Source of the DNA: Shewanella woodyi ATCC 51908
GTDB taxonomy: Bacteria; Pseudomonadota; Gammaproteobacteria; Enterobacterales; Shewanellaceae
Length of the DNA: 64,000 bases
Reading direction: 5' to 3'
Assembly (NCBI RefSeq): GCF_000019525.1
Contig: NC_010506.1
Location: 3,038,001 to 3,102,000 of the forward strand
The position numbers were made by a program, and so were the translations under genes. Below are positions 51,487 through 61,108 of this stretch, piece by piece; within the stretch, counting starts at the first letter, position 1, and each line of letters starts with the position of its first letter. The notes under the pieces were generated by a model that was not told where the DNA came from, did no database searches, and worked only from the letters and a program-made list of their open reading frames with translations.

Positions 51487-52962
51487 TTACTCCTGGTCTA
51501 GACGTCCAACCAAAGAGAGTTCGAAGTTAGCTCCCATGTATTTGAAGTGCGGTCGAACCGCCATCGAGACCTGATACCATCCTGGATCGCCCTGTACATC
51601 CATCACTTCGACTTTAGCTGCACGTAGTGGTCTACGGCTTCTGACATCTGCTGGTGGATTTTCCTGATCAGCGACAAACTGTTTAATCCAACTATTGAGC
51701 TCTCGCTCAAGATCTTGACGCTCTTTCCATGAACCGATCTGCTCACGCTGCAATACCTTAATGTAGTGAGCTAGACGATTGATAATCATCATGTAAGGGA
51801 TCTGAGTGCCTAACTTGTAGTTGGTCTCAGCCTCCTTGCCCTCTTTGGTATTCGGAAACACTTTTGGCTTTTGGATTGAGTTAGCTGAGAAAAACGCTGC
51901 ATTGTCGCTACCTTTGCGCATGGTAAGGCTAATAAAACCTTCGTCAGCAAGTTCAAACTCTTTGCGATCGGTGATGAGTACTTCTGTCGGAATTTTTGAC
52001 TGCAGTGCCCCCATCGATTCAAAGACATGAACAGGAAGATCGTCAACGGCGCCACCGCTTTGTGGGCCAATAATATTTGGGCACCAGCGGTACTTAGCGA
52101 AGCTTTCGGTCAATCGTGTTGCTAAAGCAAATGCTGTGTTACCCCAAAGGTAATCTTCGTGGCTTGCATGAACACTTTCACGATAGTTAAATGAACCAAT
52201 TGGGTTATCAATAGGATCATAGGGAACACGCAGTAGGAATCTAGGCGCTGTTAGCCCCAAGTACCTTGCATCTTCAGACTCTCTTAATGAGCGCCACTTA
52301 GTGTATTTAGGGCTTTCAAATGTTGATTTTAGATCTTTTAAATTCGGTAACTCTTCAAACGAATCAATACCAAAAAACTCAGGGCCAACGGAGGATAAGA
52401 AAGGTGCATGAGCCATCGCGCCAACCGCTGAGACATACTGCAACAGCTTCATATCTTGAGAAGATGGCGTAAAGGCATAATTACCCACAATAGCCCCTAT
52501 CGGCTCACCACCAAACTGACCATAACCCGAAGAGTATACGTGCTTGTAAAGACCCGATTGAACCGTTTCCGGTGCAAACTCAAAATCGTCAAGTAACTCA
52601 CTTTTTGTTACATGGAGAACTTCAATCTTTATATTTTCTCTAAAGTCAGTTCTATCAACTAATAACTTTAAATTTCTCCACGATGACTCCATCTGTTGAA
52701 CAGATTCATCATGAAGAATTTGATCCATCTGACTACTAATCTTTTTATCTAACTCGACCAGCATTTTATCAACAAGCGCTTTATTGATAGGCTCGCTGTT
52801 AGATTCTGTTTCAAGAATATTGCTGATAAAGGCAGCGACCCCTTTTTTAGCAACATCATAGCCTTCATCGATAGGTGTTATCTTGGTTTGAGCCAAAATC
52901 TCATCTAGAAGATTACCATTTAATACCTGACTACTTTCCTGCGCTGTTTCCATTGATTCCAT
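51487..52962 (-). CDS. tssC: TssC (VipB) large sheath subunit
   Basis: A 491-aa sheath subunit with LLDEILAQTKITPIDEGYDVAKKGVAAFISNILE, FVKRL-type LKLLVDRTDFRENIKIEVL and QYVSAVGAMAHAPFLSSVGPEFFG, all standard. The ATG at 52962 with AAGGA upstream gives the usual family length. A GTG at 53013 with its own GGAAG site would add 17 residues and cannot be excluded. It pairs with TssB to build the contractile sheath. Confidence 0.95.
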   Translation of the reverse strand: MESMETAQESSQVLNGNLLDEILAQTKITPIDEGYDVAKKGVAAFISNILETESNSEPINKALVDKMLVELDKKISSQMDQILHDESVQQMESSWRNLKLLVDRTDFRENIKIEVLHVTKSELLDDFEFAPETVQSGLYKHVYSSGYGQFGGEPIGAIVGNYAFTPSSQDMKLLQYVSAVGAMAHAPFLSSVGPEFFGIDSFEELPNLKDLKSTFESPKYTKWRSLRESEDARYLGLTAPRFLLRVPYDPIDNPIGSFNYRESVHASHEDYLWGNTAFALATRLTESFAKYRWCPNIIGPQSGGAVDDLPVHVFESMGALQSKIPTEVLITDRKEFELADEGFISLTMRKGSDNAAFFSANSIQKPKVFPNTKEGKEAETNYKLGTQIPYMMIINRLAHYIKVLQREQIGSWKERQDLERELNSWIKQFVADQENPPADVRSRRPLRAAKVEVMDVQGDPGWYQVSMAVRPHFKYMGANFELSLVGRLDQE

Positions 52963-53051
52963 GAAATTATATTCCTTAAATGAACCTTCAAAATTAGTGG
53001 GTACACTGTCCACGTCATTCTTCCATATTCAATGAGACCTGTACTTTCGTA

Positions 53052-53540
53052 CTAGTTATCTAGAGTTTGAAGTTCTGCTAAAAGTTGTTCACGAGAATCC
53101 TCGGTCTCAATCAATTCCTGCAGCTTGGTTCTAAATGATGGGATATTACCTAATGGGCCTTTTAAAGCGACAAGGGCTTCTCTTAGCTCAATGAGTTTGT
53201 TTATTTCAGGGACTTGTGTAGCGATGGCATCAGGAGAGAAATCTTTCATGGAACTGAAGTTTAATTCTACATTTAACTCGTCAGATTCATTGTCAGTTAA
53301 TTTATTCGCAACCGTTGTATTAACAGATAGGCCGCTTTCTTTCATTATTGATTCGAAGTTTGTTTTATTTACAGATACTGATTGTCTTTCTTCAAGCTGT
53401 GTATCTTCTGCGTGACCTTTAAAATCACCCACAATCAACATCTTGAGTGGAAGTTCCATTTCCGCCTGTTGATCACCTGTAGAGGGAACATATTTAATAT
53501 TAATACGTTCTTTAGGCGCAACTGTGCCATCTTTTGCCAT
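53052..53540 (-). CDS. tssB: TssB (VipA) small sheath subunit
   Basis: A 162-aa sheath subunit. ERINIKYVPSTGDQQAEMELPLKMLIVGDFKGHAE and the C-terminal LVALKGPLGNIPSFRTKLQELIE are typical; a helix near the C terminus interacts with ClpV. ATGGAG provides the ribosome site 8 nt upstream. First gene of the T6SS transcript. Confidence 0.95.
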   Translation of the reverse strand: MAKDGTVAPKERINIKYVPSTGDQQAEMELPLKMLIVGDFKGHAEDTQLEERQSVSVNKTNFESIMKESGLSVNTTVANKLTDNESDELNVELNFSSMKDFSPDAIATQVPEINKLIELREALVALKGPLGNIPSFRTKLQELIETEDSREQLLAELQTLDN

Positions 53541-54377
53541 TTTAATATCTCCATATACGGCTTATAGGGAATACCCTATTCCAATTTAAATTAGGCTATA
53601 GCCTAAATGTAATAAGTTATCTTGTTATCAACTTTAAACTTAGTACATCGCCCTGACCTACAAGACAGTACAAAATACCAATTAAGTAGATCATAAAAGT
53701 CATTTTATCCAGAGAAATGATAAAGGCAAGTGAAAAAATATTGACGGCCGCACAGAAATGTTAAAAGTAAGTAAACAAACCAAATTAGTAGTAAAGTATT
53801 ATATCTTTATATTTCTCGCACTATTTTAGTTAACAAAAACCCAACAAAAAACAGAGGCAGAGTTAACTCTATAATTTTCACCCTTATTAAAACCGTCTCA
53901 AAATCGAGACTTCATAATAGTCAATACACTTAAACGTAAATTAGCGATATAAATTAAACAGCAAAAAAGAGTAAGTCTAAAGAATGATGCTACTTTAAAT
54001 TAATAAGCTTATTCACTTATGACTTTTATATATTTCACATTTAAAAAAGAACAAATAATTTACAAATTATGTTTGCTACTAATTGTAACGGAATCAGTTT
54101 TGTCCTGATAAATCGTTTACAGATTAAAATACTAATCACTTTATATTATATTTCAATCATAACTGTTCATTAATTAACCTTCAATACGCAATCAATCTGT
54201 TCAAAAGTATTAATAAGATTATTTTTCAAAGGTCATTTAATATACAGCCCATTGCTAATCAATAATCACCCTCTAAAAGTGTAAAGAACTCTTTTCCACC
54301 TTTAAAATTGACTAAGCCGTTAAGTTTTTTGATGTTTTAGGGTAGACTCAAGAGATAACCGTATAGAGAGAACGTCT
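53541..54377. other. 837-bp AT-rich region between divergent tssB and patZ
   Basis: No gene is supported here. Next to tssB lie two palindromes (53565-53578 and 53591-53606, separate entry). A weak inverted repeat, GTCTC-N6-GAGAC, occurs at 53895-53910. No sigma-54 site with correct spacing was found on the tssB side. The stretch presumably holds the main T6SS promoter and upstream regulator sites, and the patZ promoter. Confidence 0.5.
53565..53606. promoter_or_regulatory. Paired palindromes in the tssB leader
   Basis: TAGGG-AATA-CCCTA (53565-53578) and the perfect 16-bp palindrome TTAGGCTATAGCCTAA (53591-53606) lie about 25-65 bp before the tssB ATG. They may be regulator sites or leader hairpins. 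Confidence 0.5.
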
Positions 54378-57068
54378 ATGAGCCAGCGAACACTTCATAC
54401 CCTTTTCAAACCTAAGTCCATCGCAATTATTGGAGCTTCTAATACTGAAAAGCGTGCGGGCAATGTAGTGATAAAGAACCTGCTTGCGGGGGGCTTCTCT
54501 GGACCAATCATGCCTGTTACCCCTAAATATGAAGCAGTAATGGGGGTATTGGCTTACCCCAATATTGAAGCACTGCCATTAATTCCCGATCTTGCCATTA
54601 TCTGTACAGCAGCATTTCGCGTACCTGCAATAGCGGAGACCTTGGCACAATTTGGCTGTAAAGTGGCGATCATTATGGCTTCAGGTATGGCCGATCAAAA
54701 TAATGAAGATGGACAGAGCTTATTAGAGGAGACAAAACAGAACGCTCAACGTTATGGGATGCGCATTTTGGGTCCAAACAGCTTAGGTATGATGTTACCT
54801 AACCTAGGACTTAATGCCAGCTTAGCCCATACCAGCGCCCTACCAGGCAAAATTGCTTTCGTATCTCAATCTGCTGCAATCTGCACCACAGTGCTAGATT
54901 GGGCAAACAATAAAGGAATTGGCTTCTCCTCCTTTATCTCTTTAGGTGATGCGACCGATATCGATTTCGATGAATTGCTCGACTACCTTGGACGAGATTC
55001 TCGCACAAGCGCCATCTTACTCTATGTTGACTCCATCAATAAAAAGCGCCACTTTCTTTCTGCAGCAAGAGCAGCGGCAAGAAACAAACCTATTTTAGTG
55101 ATCAAATCTGGCCGAAGTTTTGAAGGCTCTAATGCAGCCAAGTTACACACAGGGGGGTTAACGGGAAATGACGCCGTTTATGAAGCCGCTTTTCGGCGGG
55201 CAGGTATGTTGCGGGTCAATGATCTAATTGAACTTTTTGCCGCTGTAGAGACTTTAGCTCACTCATCTCCCCTACTGGGTGAGCGATTAGCCATTGTCAG
55301 TAATGGCGGCGGCCCTGCAGTCTTAGCCTTAGATCAGTTGATCTTGGGAGGCGGGAAAAGTACCGCACTGGATATCGATACTTTTAAACAGTTAGATGAA
55401 CTACTTCCCTCTACCTGGTCAAGACAAAATCCAGTGGATATCGGTGGCGACTCAGACGCCAAGCGCTATACACAAACCGTTAAAATTATGATGGATAGTG
55501 GGACAGCTGATGCCATTTTGGTGCTGCACTCCCCCTCTGCACTCGGTGATAGTGTAGAGATAGCAAGCTCCCTCGCAGAGATGATCTCAACCCATCCTAA
55601 ACGCAACAAAGTTAACGTTCTTACAAACTGGAGCGGTGAGGACTCAGCTTATTTGGCCCGAAAGCACTTTAATAAAGCTGGGATCCCGACCTATAGAACA
55701 CCAGAGGGTGCTGTAGGTGCCTTTATGCACATGGTAGAGTATCGTCGTAACCAAAAACTACTTCAAGAAGTCCCAGAGTCTATCCCCGAAAATATACCTA
55801 CAGATGTCGAGCTAGCAAGAACGCTACTCACTCAAGCTTATGATGCAGGCAAACGCATTCTTGAAACCCATGAGTCGAAAGATATTCTCTCAGCTTATGG
55901 ATTAAAAACCATCGACACCTATGTTGCGGAGACCCCAGAAGACGCTGTAAAAATAGCTAACACGATTGGCTATCCTGTCGCCATTAAGGTGCAATCACCA
56001 GACATTCATCATAAGTCTGATGTACATGGCGTTATGCTAAATTTAAGCAGTCAAGATGAGGTTTGCCTCGCAGCGAAAGCGATTAAAACGCGGGTACATG
56101 ATATCAACCCTGATGCAGAGATTGAGGGATTAATCGTCCAAAAAATGGCTCTGACAGCCGGTGCACAGGAGATACGAGTTGCGGTTATCGACGATCCCGT
56201 TTTCGGTCCAGCAATTTTATTGGGAGAAGGAGGCTCTGAATGGGATCCTGCCAGAGATGCTGTTGTTGCACTACCGCCATTAAATATGACCTTAGCCCGT
56301 TATATGGTGATTCAGGCACTCAAGACACAGAAGTTAAAAGATAGGCACCTGCCATTAGGCCTAGACATGAACGCCTTGTGTGTCATGCTGACACAGATCT
56401 CACACTTAGTCATCGACTGCCCTGAAATTGCTCGTCTAGATCTTAATCCAGTACTGTGCGCAGGTGAAAATATCACCCTGCTTGATGTGAATATTCAACT
56501 GCATCAAGTGCAGATAGATAACGCTTCAAGACTTGCTATCTCCCCTTACCCAAAAGAGCTAGAACAGAAAACCACATTGAAAAATGGTCGTGATGTGATG
56601 TTAAGGCCCATCTTGCCTGAAGATGAACCTAAACACCTTATTTTCGACAACTCACTCTCCGATGAAGACAGATATAAACGCTATTTTGGTGTTAGGTCTA
56701 AAATGACTCACGAGGAGATGGCGGTATTAACCCAGATAGATTACGCACGGGAGATGGCATTTATCGCCATTGGTAAGGACGAAAACGGAGAAGACCTGAC
56801 CTTAGGTGCTATCAGAGCATCTATCGACCCCGACAACACCGAAGCTGAATTTGCGATGGCTGTACGAAGCGATCATCAGGGACAAGGTTTAGGTCGATTA
56901 TTGCTTGAAAAGCTCATCAGTTACTATCGATCTAACGATACACAAATGTTGACAGGATTTACCATGTTTGAAAACCGCAGCATGGCAAACCTAGCTAAAA
57001 GCTTGGGCTTCACTGTTACTTTTGATATGGAGGAGCACCTAATCAAGATGGATATGCAGCTGAAGTAA
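54378..57068 (+). CDS. patZ: PatZ/Pat-type protein: NDP-forming acyl-CoA synthetase domains fused to GNAT
   Basis: An 896-aa protein. Residues 1-460 form the CoA-binding and succinyl-CoA-synthetase-like region (SIAIIGASNTEKRAGNVVIKNLLAGGF; RILGPNSLGMM). Residues ~490-710 form an ATP-grasp domain (GYPVAIKVQSPDIHHKSDVHGV; LDLNPVL). A GNAT acetyltransferase follows from ~725, with the acetyl-CoA motif RSDHQGQGLGRLLLEKL. The family acetylates lysines, classically on acetyl-CoA synthetase, and the synthetase part is usually inactive. That part may therefore be an acyl-CoA sensor. This would link to the propionate/acetyl-CoA metabolism of the prp operon. Confidence 0.9.
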   Translation: MSQRTLHTLFKPKSIAIIGASNTEKRAGNVVIKNLLAGGFSGPIMPVTPKYEAVMGVLAYPNIEALPLIPDLAIICTAAFRVPAIAETLAQFGCKVAIIMASGMADQNNEDGQSLLEETKQNAQRYGMRILGPNSLGMMLPNLGLNASLAHTSALPGKIAFVSQSAAICTTVLDWANNKGIGFSSFISLGDATDIDFDELLDYLGRDSRTSAILLYVDSINKKRHFLSAARAAARNKPILVIKSGRSFEGSNAAKLHTGGLTGNDAVYEAAFRRAGMLRVNDLIELFAAVETLAHSSPLLGERLAIVSNGGGPAVLALDQLILGGGKSTALDIDTFKQLDELLPSTWSRQNPVDIGGDSDAKRYTQTVKIMMDSGTADAILVLHSPSALGDSVEIASSLAEMISTHPKRNKVNVLTNWSGEDSAYLARKHFNKAGIPTYRTPEGAVGAFMHMVEYRRNQKLLQEVPESIPENIPTDVELARTLLTQAYDAGKRILETHESKDILSAYGLKTIDTYVAETPEDAVKIANTIGYPVAIKVQSPDIHHKSDVHGVMLNLSSQDEVCLAAKAIKTRVHDINPDAEIEGLIVQKMALTAGAQEIRVAVIDDPVFGPAILLGEGGSEWDPARDAVVALPPLNMTLARYMVIQALKTQKLKDRHLPLGLDMNALCVMLTQISHLVIDCPEIARLDLNPVLCAGENITLLDVNIQLHQVQIDNASRLAISPYPKELEQKTTLKNGRDVMLRPILPEDEPKHLIFDNSLSDEDRYKRYFGVRSKMTHEEMAVLTQIDYAREMAFIAIGKDENGEDLTLGAIRASIDPDNTEAEFAMAVRSDHQGQGLGRLLLEKLISYYRSNDTQMLTGFTMFENRSMANLAKSLGFTVTFDMEEHLIKMDMQLK

Positions 57069-57080
57069 CACCTGCCTTTG

Positions 57081-57117
57081 GGGTTTTAACAGTCTTTAAC
57101 AGTCGCCGTTAAAACCC
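57081..57117. terminator. Inverted repeat between convergent patZ and the diguanylate cyclase gene
   Basis: The 10-bp arms GGGTTTTAAC and GTTAAAACCC enclose 17 nt. The A/T part of the stem could serve as a U-run on either strand. Likely a shared, moderately strong terminator. Confidence 0.55.
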
Positions 57118-57137
57118 TACCTCCTAGCAGATCTCAA

Positions 57138-58181
57138 CTAAGATTCAGCCAACTCACTACAGATACAGTTACGGCCAGAGGATTTCGCTCGGTAAAGTGC
57201 CTCATCGGCTCTAATAAAATAGCTTTCTCTGTCATCAGAATTATGCAAGGTAGAAACACCAACAGAAACCGTAATTGAACCAAGGGAGTGTTTATCCTCC
57301 TTGCCAATGCTGAGTTTTTGATTTGCTATTTTCTGGCGCACGAGTTCTGCCACCGTTAAAGCATCATTTAACTCAGTATTAGGCAGTAAGACAACAAACT
57401 CTTCTCCACCATATCTGGCAACGAAATCCGTTCCCTTGACTGTTTTCTTAAGAGCTAAAGCGACATAGGCGAGCACCTTGTCACCAATTAAATGCCCATG
57501 GGTATCATTAAAAAGTTTAAAATGATCAATATCGACCACAAGCAAACAGCTTGCGCTGTGATCTTGCTTGTAATGTATCATGTGCGATTCTATCTCTTTT
57601 TCAAACGCACGGCGGTTAAAGAGAGAAGTTAACTGATCCGTTTGCGCCACAATACTCAGGTTTTCCATCTCAGACTTTAGCGAGCTCACCTCTTCGTTCA
57701 TGGTATTGAGACTTGCCTCCATCTGCTTATTGTCACTAATGACACTTCCCATTTCATCGGCTAATGTATTTACCAACTTCAATAAAACATCGGCATCAAC
57801 AGTTTGTTTGAGCTCTTGATGAAACTCACTTAATGTCTCAGTTAGGTTTGCAGTACCACTACTCATCTGAGTGACTTTTTCCAGTAGGTTATTGATCACC
57901 AATTGTGTCTCTACATGGACATTTTCTATCACTTCAGGAGATTGCTCTAAAATATAATTTTTTACCAGCTCACTGTTTATCTCGGCCGTAAAAGTCACAC
58001 CTTTTGAGATATATTCATCAATGGTACGATTTAAGTCTAAATTCACCCCCAAAAAATACTCATACCAAACTGAGTAGTTATCTGGAGTAACAGGAATATC
58101 CAGTTCAGACATTTTGGGTACAGCATGCCTAAGAATTTTTGCAGAGACCTCAATATCAGAAAGATGTTTAGCTAAGTTCAT
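57138..58181 (-). CDS. Diguanylate cyclase (GGEEF)
   Basis: A 347-aa soluble protein making cyclic di-GMP from two GTP. Residues 1-170 are helical without a recognised sensor, ending in a coiled coil (MEASLNTMNEEVSSLKSEMENLSIVAQTDQLTSLFNRRAFE). The GGEEF domain has the intact active site RYGGEEFVVLL. The inhibitory RxxD site five residues upstream reads KGTD, so product inhibition is probably weak. No membrane segment or signal peptide. The input signal is unknown. Confidence 0.92.
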   Translation of the reverse strand: MNLAKHLSDIEVSAKILRHAVPKMSELDIPVTPDNYSVWYEYFLGVNLDLNRTIDEYISKGVTFTAEINSELVKNYILEQSPEVIENVHVETQLVINNLLEKVTQMSSGTANLTETLSEFHQELKQTVDADVLLKLVNTLADEMGSVISDNKQMEASLNTMNEEVSSLKSEMENLSIVAQTDQLTSLFNRRAFEKEIESHMIHYKQDHSASCLLVVDIDHFKLFNDTHGHLIGDKVLAYVALALKKTVKGTDFVARYGGEEFVVLLPNTELNDALTVAELVRQKIANQKLSIGKEDKHSLGSITVSVGVSTLHNSDDRESYFIRADEALYRAKSSGRNCICSELAES

Positions 58182-58360
58182 GCTTCACCGCCATGGATTA
58201 TTATTGTGTTTTCAATGGTTAAATGCCACATCTCTATAATATCTGTCTTCAAATGAAAGATCATTCATCATTGACGCCTGCTCATGAATAAGTATGAGAT
58301 TTAACCATTCTATAACAATAACCAAATAAAATATCGTTGCCATCCATTTTTTTGAAGTTT

Positions 58361-60004
58361 TTAACTAGCTTTTAACCTACAAGAATTAAAAAGGTCAAGT
58401 TTCTTATCATAAACAGATGTTTTCACGTTCATTATCCCCAAAAGGGAGTCAAAAAGGTTATCGTGTGAGAAGCCACCTTTTTTAGCTTTCTCTCCTAGGC
58501 AGACTTGATCCAATCTATTTTCAGTTACAAACGAAGGTGAAAACCAGGTAAGCATTGGGATCTTTATCTGCTCATCTGGCGCCACAACATAAGGAGAGCC
58601 ATGCAGATATAGTCCCTTCTCCCCCAATGACTCGCCATGATCTGACATATATATCATGCCAGTATTAAACTTTTCACTTTCAGCTTTTAGCTTGTCTATT
58701 ACCCGACTGATAATGTAATCCGTATAGAGAATAGTATTGTCGTAGGTGTTCATTAATGCTTCATCGCTACAGTTTTGTATATCACTGCGAGGGCAATCTG
58801 GTACAAACCTTTTATGCTCTTGTGGGTACCTGAGGTAATAAGTCGGGCCGTGGGAACCCATGATATGCAATACGATTAAAGTATCACGATGTTCTATCTT
58901 GGTAAGCTCCTTATCTAATTGATCTAGAAGAACTTGATCATAACAGGAATGGCCATCACATAACTCAGGGGAGCTGTCTTGTTTAATAGTAATATTAGCG
59001 ATTCTGTCGCAGACACCTTTACAGCCGCTATCATTATCAAGCCATATTTGCTGAATATCGGCATGGTCAAGCACATCGAGCACGCCATCTTGCGCTTGGG
59101 CTCTTCTGGCATCATAATTCTCACGCTTCATATTTGAAAACATACAGGGAACTGAGACCGCCGTTGCTGTTCCACATGATGTCATGTTGTTAAATGCGGT
59201 AACGCCATGCTTCTTGGTATGGGAGTTAGTCGGTTTATCATAGCCATAATATTCATAGTTCTTAGCTCTCGCAGTTTCACCAACCACAAGCACCATAAGG
59301 TTAGGCTTGCCGGTAGTGTTAGTGTGTATGTTTACAGCATCTAAGCCTTGCTGCTTATAATCTAGCGGAGTTTGAAAATAATGTTGATTTGTATATTTTG
59401 CTATTGAAGCAATGACATAGGTCGGAACGATAAAGCGTTTAAGCTCATCATTGTTTCGACCAAAAGCAACATAACTCTGATAATAAAAGAAGCCTATTAC
59501 CCCAACACCTATCAACATTAGCAACATAAAACCCAGTTTATGGATCGCCTCTTTCATAGCGGGTTTATATGCAATTTTTACCTTCAAGATCAGAAAAGCG
59601 GGTATTAAACCTGTTAGAACAAAATTGAACACTGATGAGAAGTTGATGTAGGTAAAAGCTTCTGCTTGATTTGTCTGCAGTGTGTTCTCAATCATACCGG
59701 TATCAAATACGACCCCATATTGCAACGCCGCAAAGAACACACTCGATGAAAGTAGCGTCATCGAGATAAAAATGGGTTTCAATAGGTATTTAACGCTGAA
59801 AAGTGAAAAGATAAAGCTCAGTACAAAAGTCAGAAAAAGGGGAATACTGGCGATAAAAAACGGATCGACTTCAGCTTGCTTCTCCACTCCCTTCTGAACA
59901 ATATGGAAGAAAGGGACATTAAAGATGCACACATAGAATATGGCAATAGTCAGGGTAAATTGGTTTATGGTAAGTATTTTAATACGAGCTAGCACTTCAT
60001 TCAC
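58361..60004 (-). CDS. eptA: EptA-type phosphoethanolamine transferase
   Basis: A 547-aa inner-membrane enzyme. Five N-terminal helices (residues ~10-170) precede a periplasmic sulfatase-fold domain. Visible are the metal-binding VVGETARAKNYEYYGY, the catalytic Thr in TSCGTATAVSVPCMFS, and the metal ligands in MSDHGESLGEKGLYLHGSPY, with several Cys forming disulfides. It adds phosphoethanolamine to lipid A and lowers binding of polymyxin-type peptides. The start is a GTG at 60004 with a weak ribosome site, so the N terminus is slightly uncertain. Confidence 0.9.
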   Translation of the reverse strand: MNEVLARIKILTINQFTLTIAIFYVCIFNVPFFHIVQKGVEKQAEVDPFFIASIPLFLTFVLSFIFSLFSVKYLLKPIFISMTLLSSSVFFAALQYGVVFDTGMIENTLQTNQAEAFTYINFSSVFNFVLTGLIPAFLILKVKIAYKPAMKEAIHKLGFMLLMLIGVGVIGFFYYQSYVAFGRNNDELKRFIVPTYVIASIAKYTNQHYFQTPLDYKQQGLDAVNIHTNTTGKPNLMVLVVGETARAKNYEYYGYDKPTNSHTKKHGVTAFNNMTSCGTATAVSVPCMFSNMKRENYDARRAQAQDGVLDVLDHADIQQIWLDNDSGCKGVCDRIANITIKQDSSPELCDGHSCYDQVLLDQLDKELTKIEHRDTLIVLHIMGSHGPTYYLRYPQEHKRFVPDCPRSDIQNCSDEALMNTYDNTILYTDYIISRVIDKLKAESEKFNTGMIYMSDHGESLGEKGLYLHGSPYVVAPDEQIKIPMLTWFSPSFVTENRLDQVCLGEKAKKGGFSHDNLFDSLLGIMNVKTSVYDKKLDLFNSCRLKAS

Positions 60005-60315
60005 TCACAAACTGTTGATAAACAAGTAAGATATACAAGCAAAACATCTAAGGTTAGATGAATGCGCACCATAATAGCAACGTGACATAAAGTCATCAAT
60101 TCATCTTTTAACACTTATTAAGCATAGCAACAAAGGCACGCTCACCCCCTTACACTTCCGCAACAAATATTACCAATATGACTGTGGATATGAGATGTTT
60201 CGCTCTAGTTCATTGCTATGACATTGAAAAAAGTGGGGAGTTCAGTGAGGTCATGATTAATAGTTTTATCCATAACCTTAACCCAGAATATAGAAATTGT
60301 TCCTATGGAGGGGTT
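60005..60315. other. Intergenic stretch without recognised gene
   Basis: 311 bp upstream of eptA. It should contain the leftward eptA promoter. No ORF, hairpin or repeat convincing enough to name was seen. Confidence 0.4.
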
Positions 60316-60677
60316 ATACCAATCAGTATAAAGATTTGATCGCTCAGCGAGAGTTTAGCGGTCCTGAGGCAAGGTCTTTAATTGCTCCTCGGTAACTGCT
60401 CCTGCGTTACTCTACCTCCTGAATCCATTCAGTCGTGCATTAATGACATTCACCACATCCATGTGGTTTGCAACGAGTGAAGAGCATCGTTATTCTACGG
60501 TTTAGCTCGTTAACGCAGTATAAGAACTGCTAAAACTCGCCTGTAAGGAGTGTTTTTGGCTGCCTACTTCTGCGTTGAATGAACTCACAAGGGAACAACC
60601 ATTCTATCATTCATTCGCCTTGAATTAGTTTGCCAAAAGACACTCTGAGTAGATCAACTTCTTATACTGATTGGTAT
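60316..60677. mobile_element. MITE-like non-coding element
   Basis: About 362 bp bounded by perfect 16-bp terminal inverted repeats, ATACCAATCAGTATAA (60316-60331) and TTATACTGATTGGTAT (60662-60677). Subterminal inverted repeats also occur: CGAGAGTTTAGCGG near 60350 with TGCTAAAACTCGCC near 60530, and GAGTGTTTTTGGC near 60555 with GCCAAAAGACACTC near 60630. It contains no ORF. The right end coincides with the stop codon of the marR gene. Confidence 0.75.
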
Positions 60678-61096
60678 TAAAACTCAGCGTTAACACGTTC
60701 AAGAAAATTGAGTAGCAGCTCTCTCTCTTCTTGGGTAAATTTAACGGTTAGCTCACTAGTGAGTTGATGATGTAGTTCATCATGCTCCTCAAACATCTCC
60801 CGCCCTTTCTCTGTCAGCTCGACGAGTATTGAGCGTTTGTCTAACTCATTAGGTTTTCTGATCACTAGACCAGACTTAACCATTTTATCTATCTGTACTG
60901 TCAATGTGCCTGTCGTAACGCCAATTTTGTCAGCAAGCTCTTTCATCCTCATGGGGCCATTACCCCCTAAAATCTCAACCGTATGAACTTGAGGTAATGA
61001 AACTTCCTTCCCTTTAACCACGGCTTGCTCCCAGGATGAGAGTTTTTCATAAAACTCAACCATGGCATGGTTGAGTTTATCTTCAGTTGACTTCAT
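60677..61096 (-). CDS. MarR-family regulator of dmeF
   Basis: A 139-aa winged-helix regulator with the MarR core (MRMKELADKIGVTTGTLTVQIDKMVKSGLVIRKPNELDKRSILVELTEKG). It follows dmeF by 12 nt, so the two are co-transcribed, and probably controls both through the paired palindromes at 62.16-62.21 kb. The stop codon lies at the end of a MITE inverted repeat, so the native C terminus may have been altered by the insertion. Metal-responsive repression is inferred from context; the ligand is unknown. Confidence 0.88.
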   Translation of the reverse strand: MKSTEDKLNHAMVEFYEKLSSWEQAVVKGKEVSLPQVHTVEILGGNGPMRMKELADKIGVTTGTLTVQIDKMVKSGLVIRKPNELDKRSILVELTEKGREMFEEHDELHHQLTSELTVKFTQEERELLLNFLERVNAEF

Positions 61097-61108
61097 TGCA
61101 ATAACTCT

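Noticed and set aside
53895..53910. GTCTC-N6-GAGAC inverted repeat in the tssB-patZ gap
   Set aside because: Short arms in AT-rich DNA with no gene end or promoter nearby; could be chance.
54241..54265. Possible VasH-like repeat (GCCCATTGCT) near patZ
   Set aside because: Shares only part of the hcp repeat motif, and lacks a second copy or a nearby sigma-54 site.
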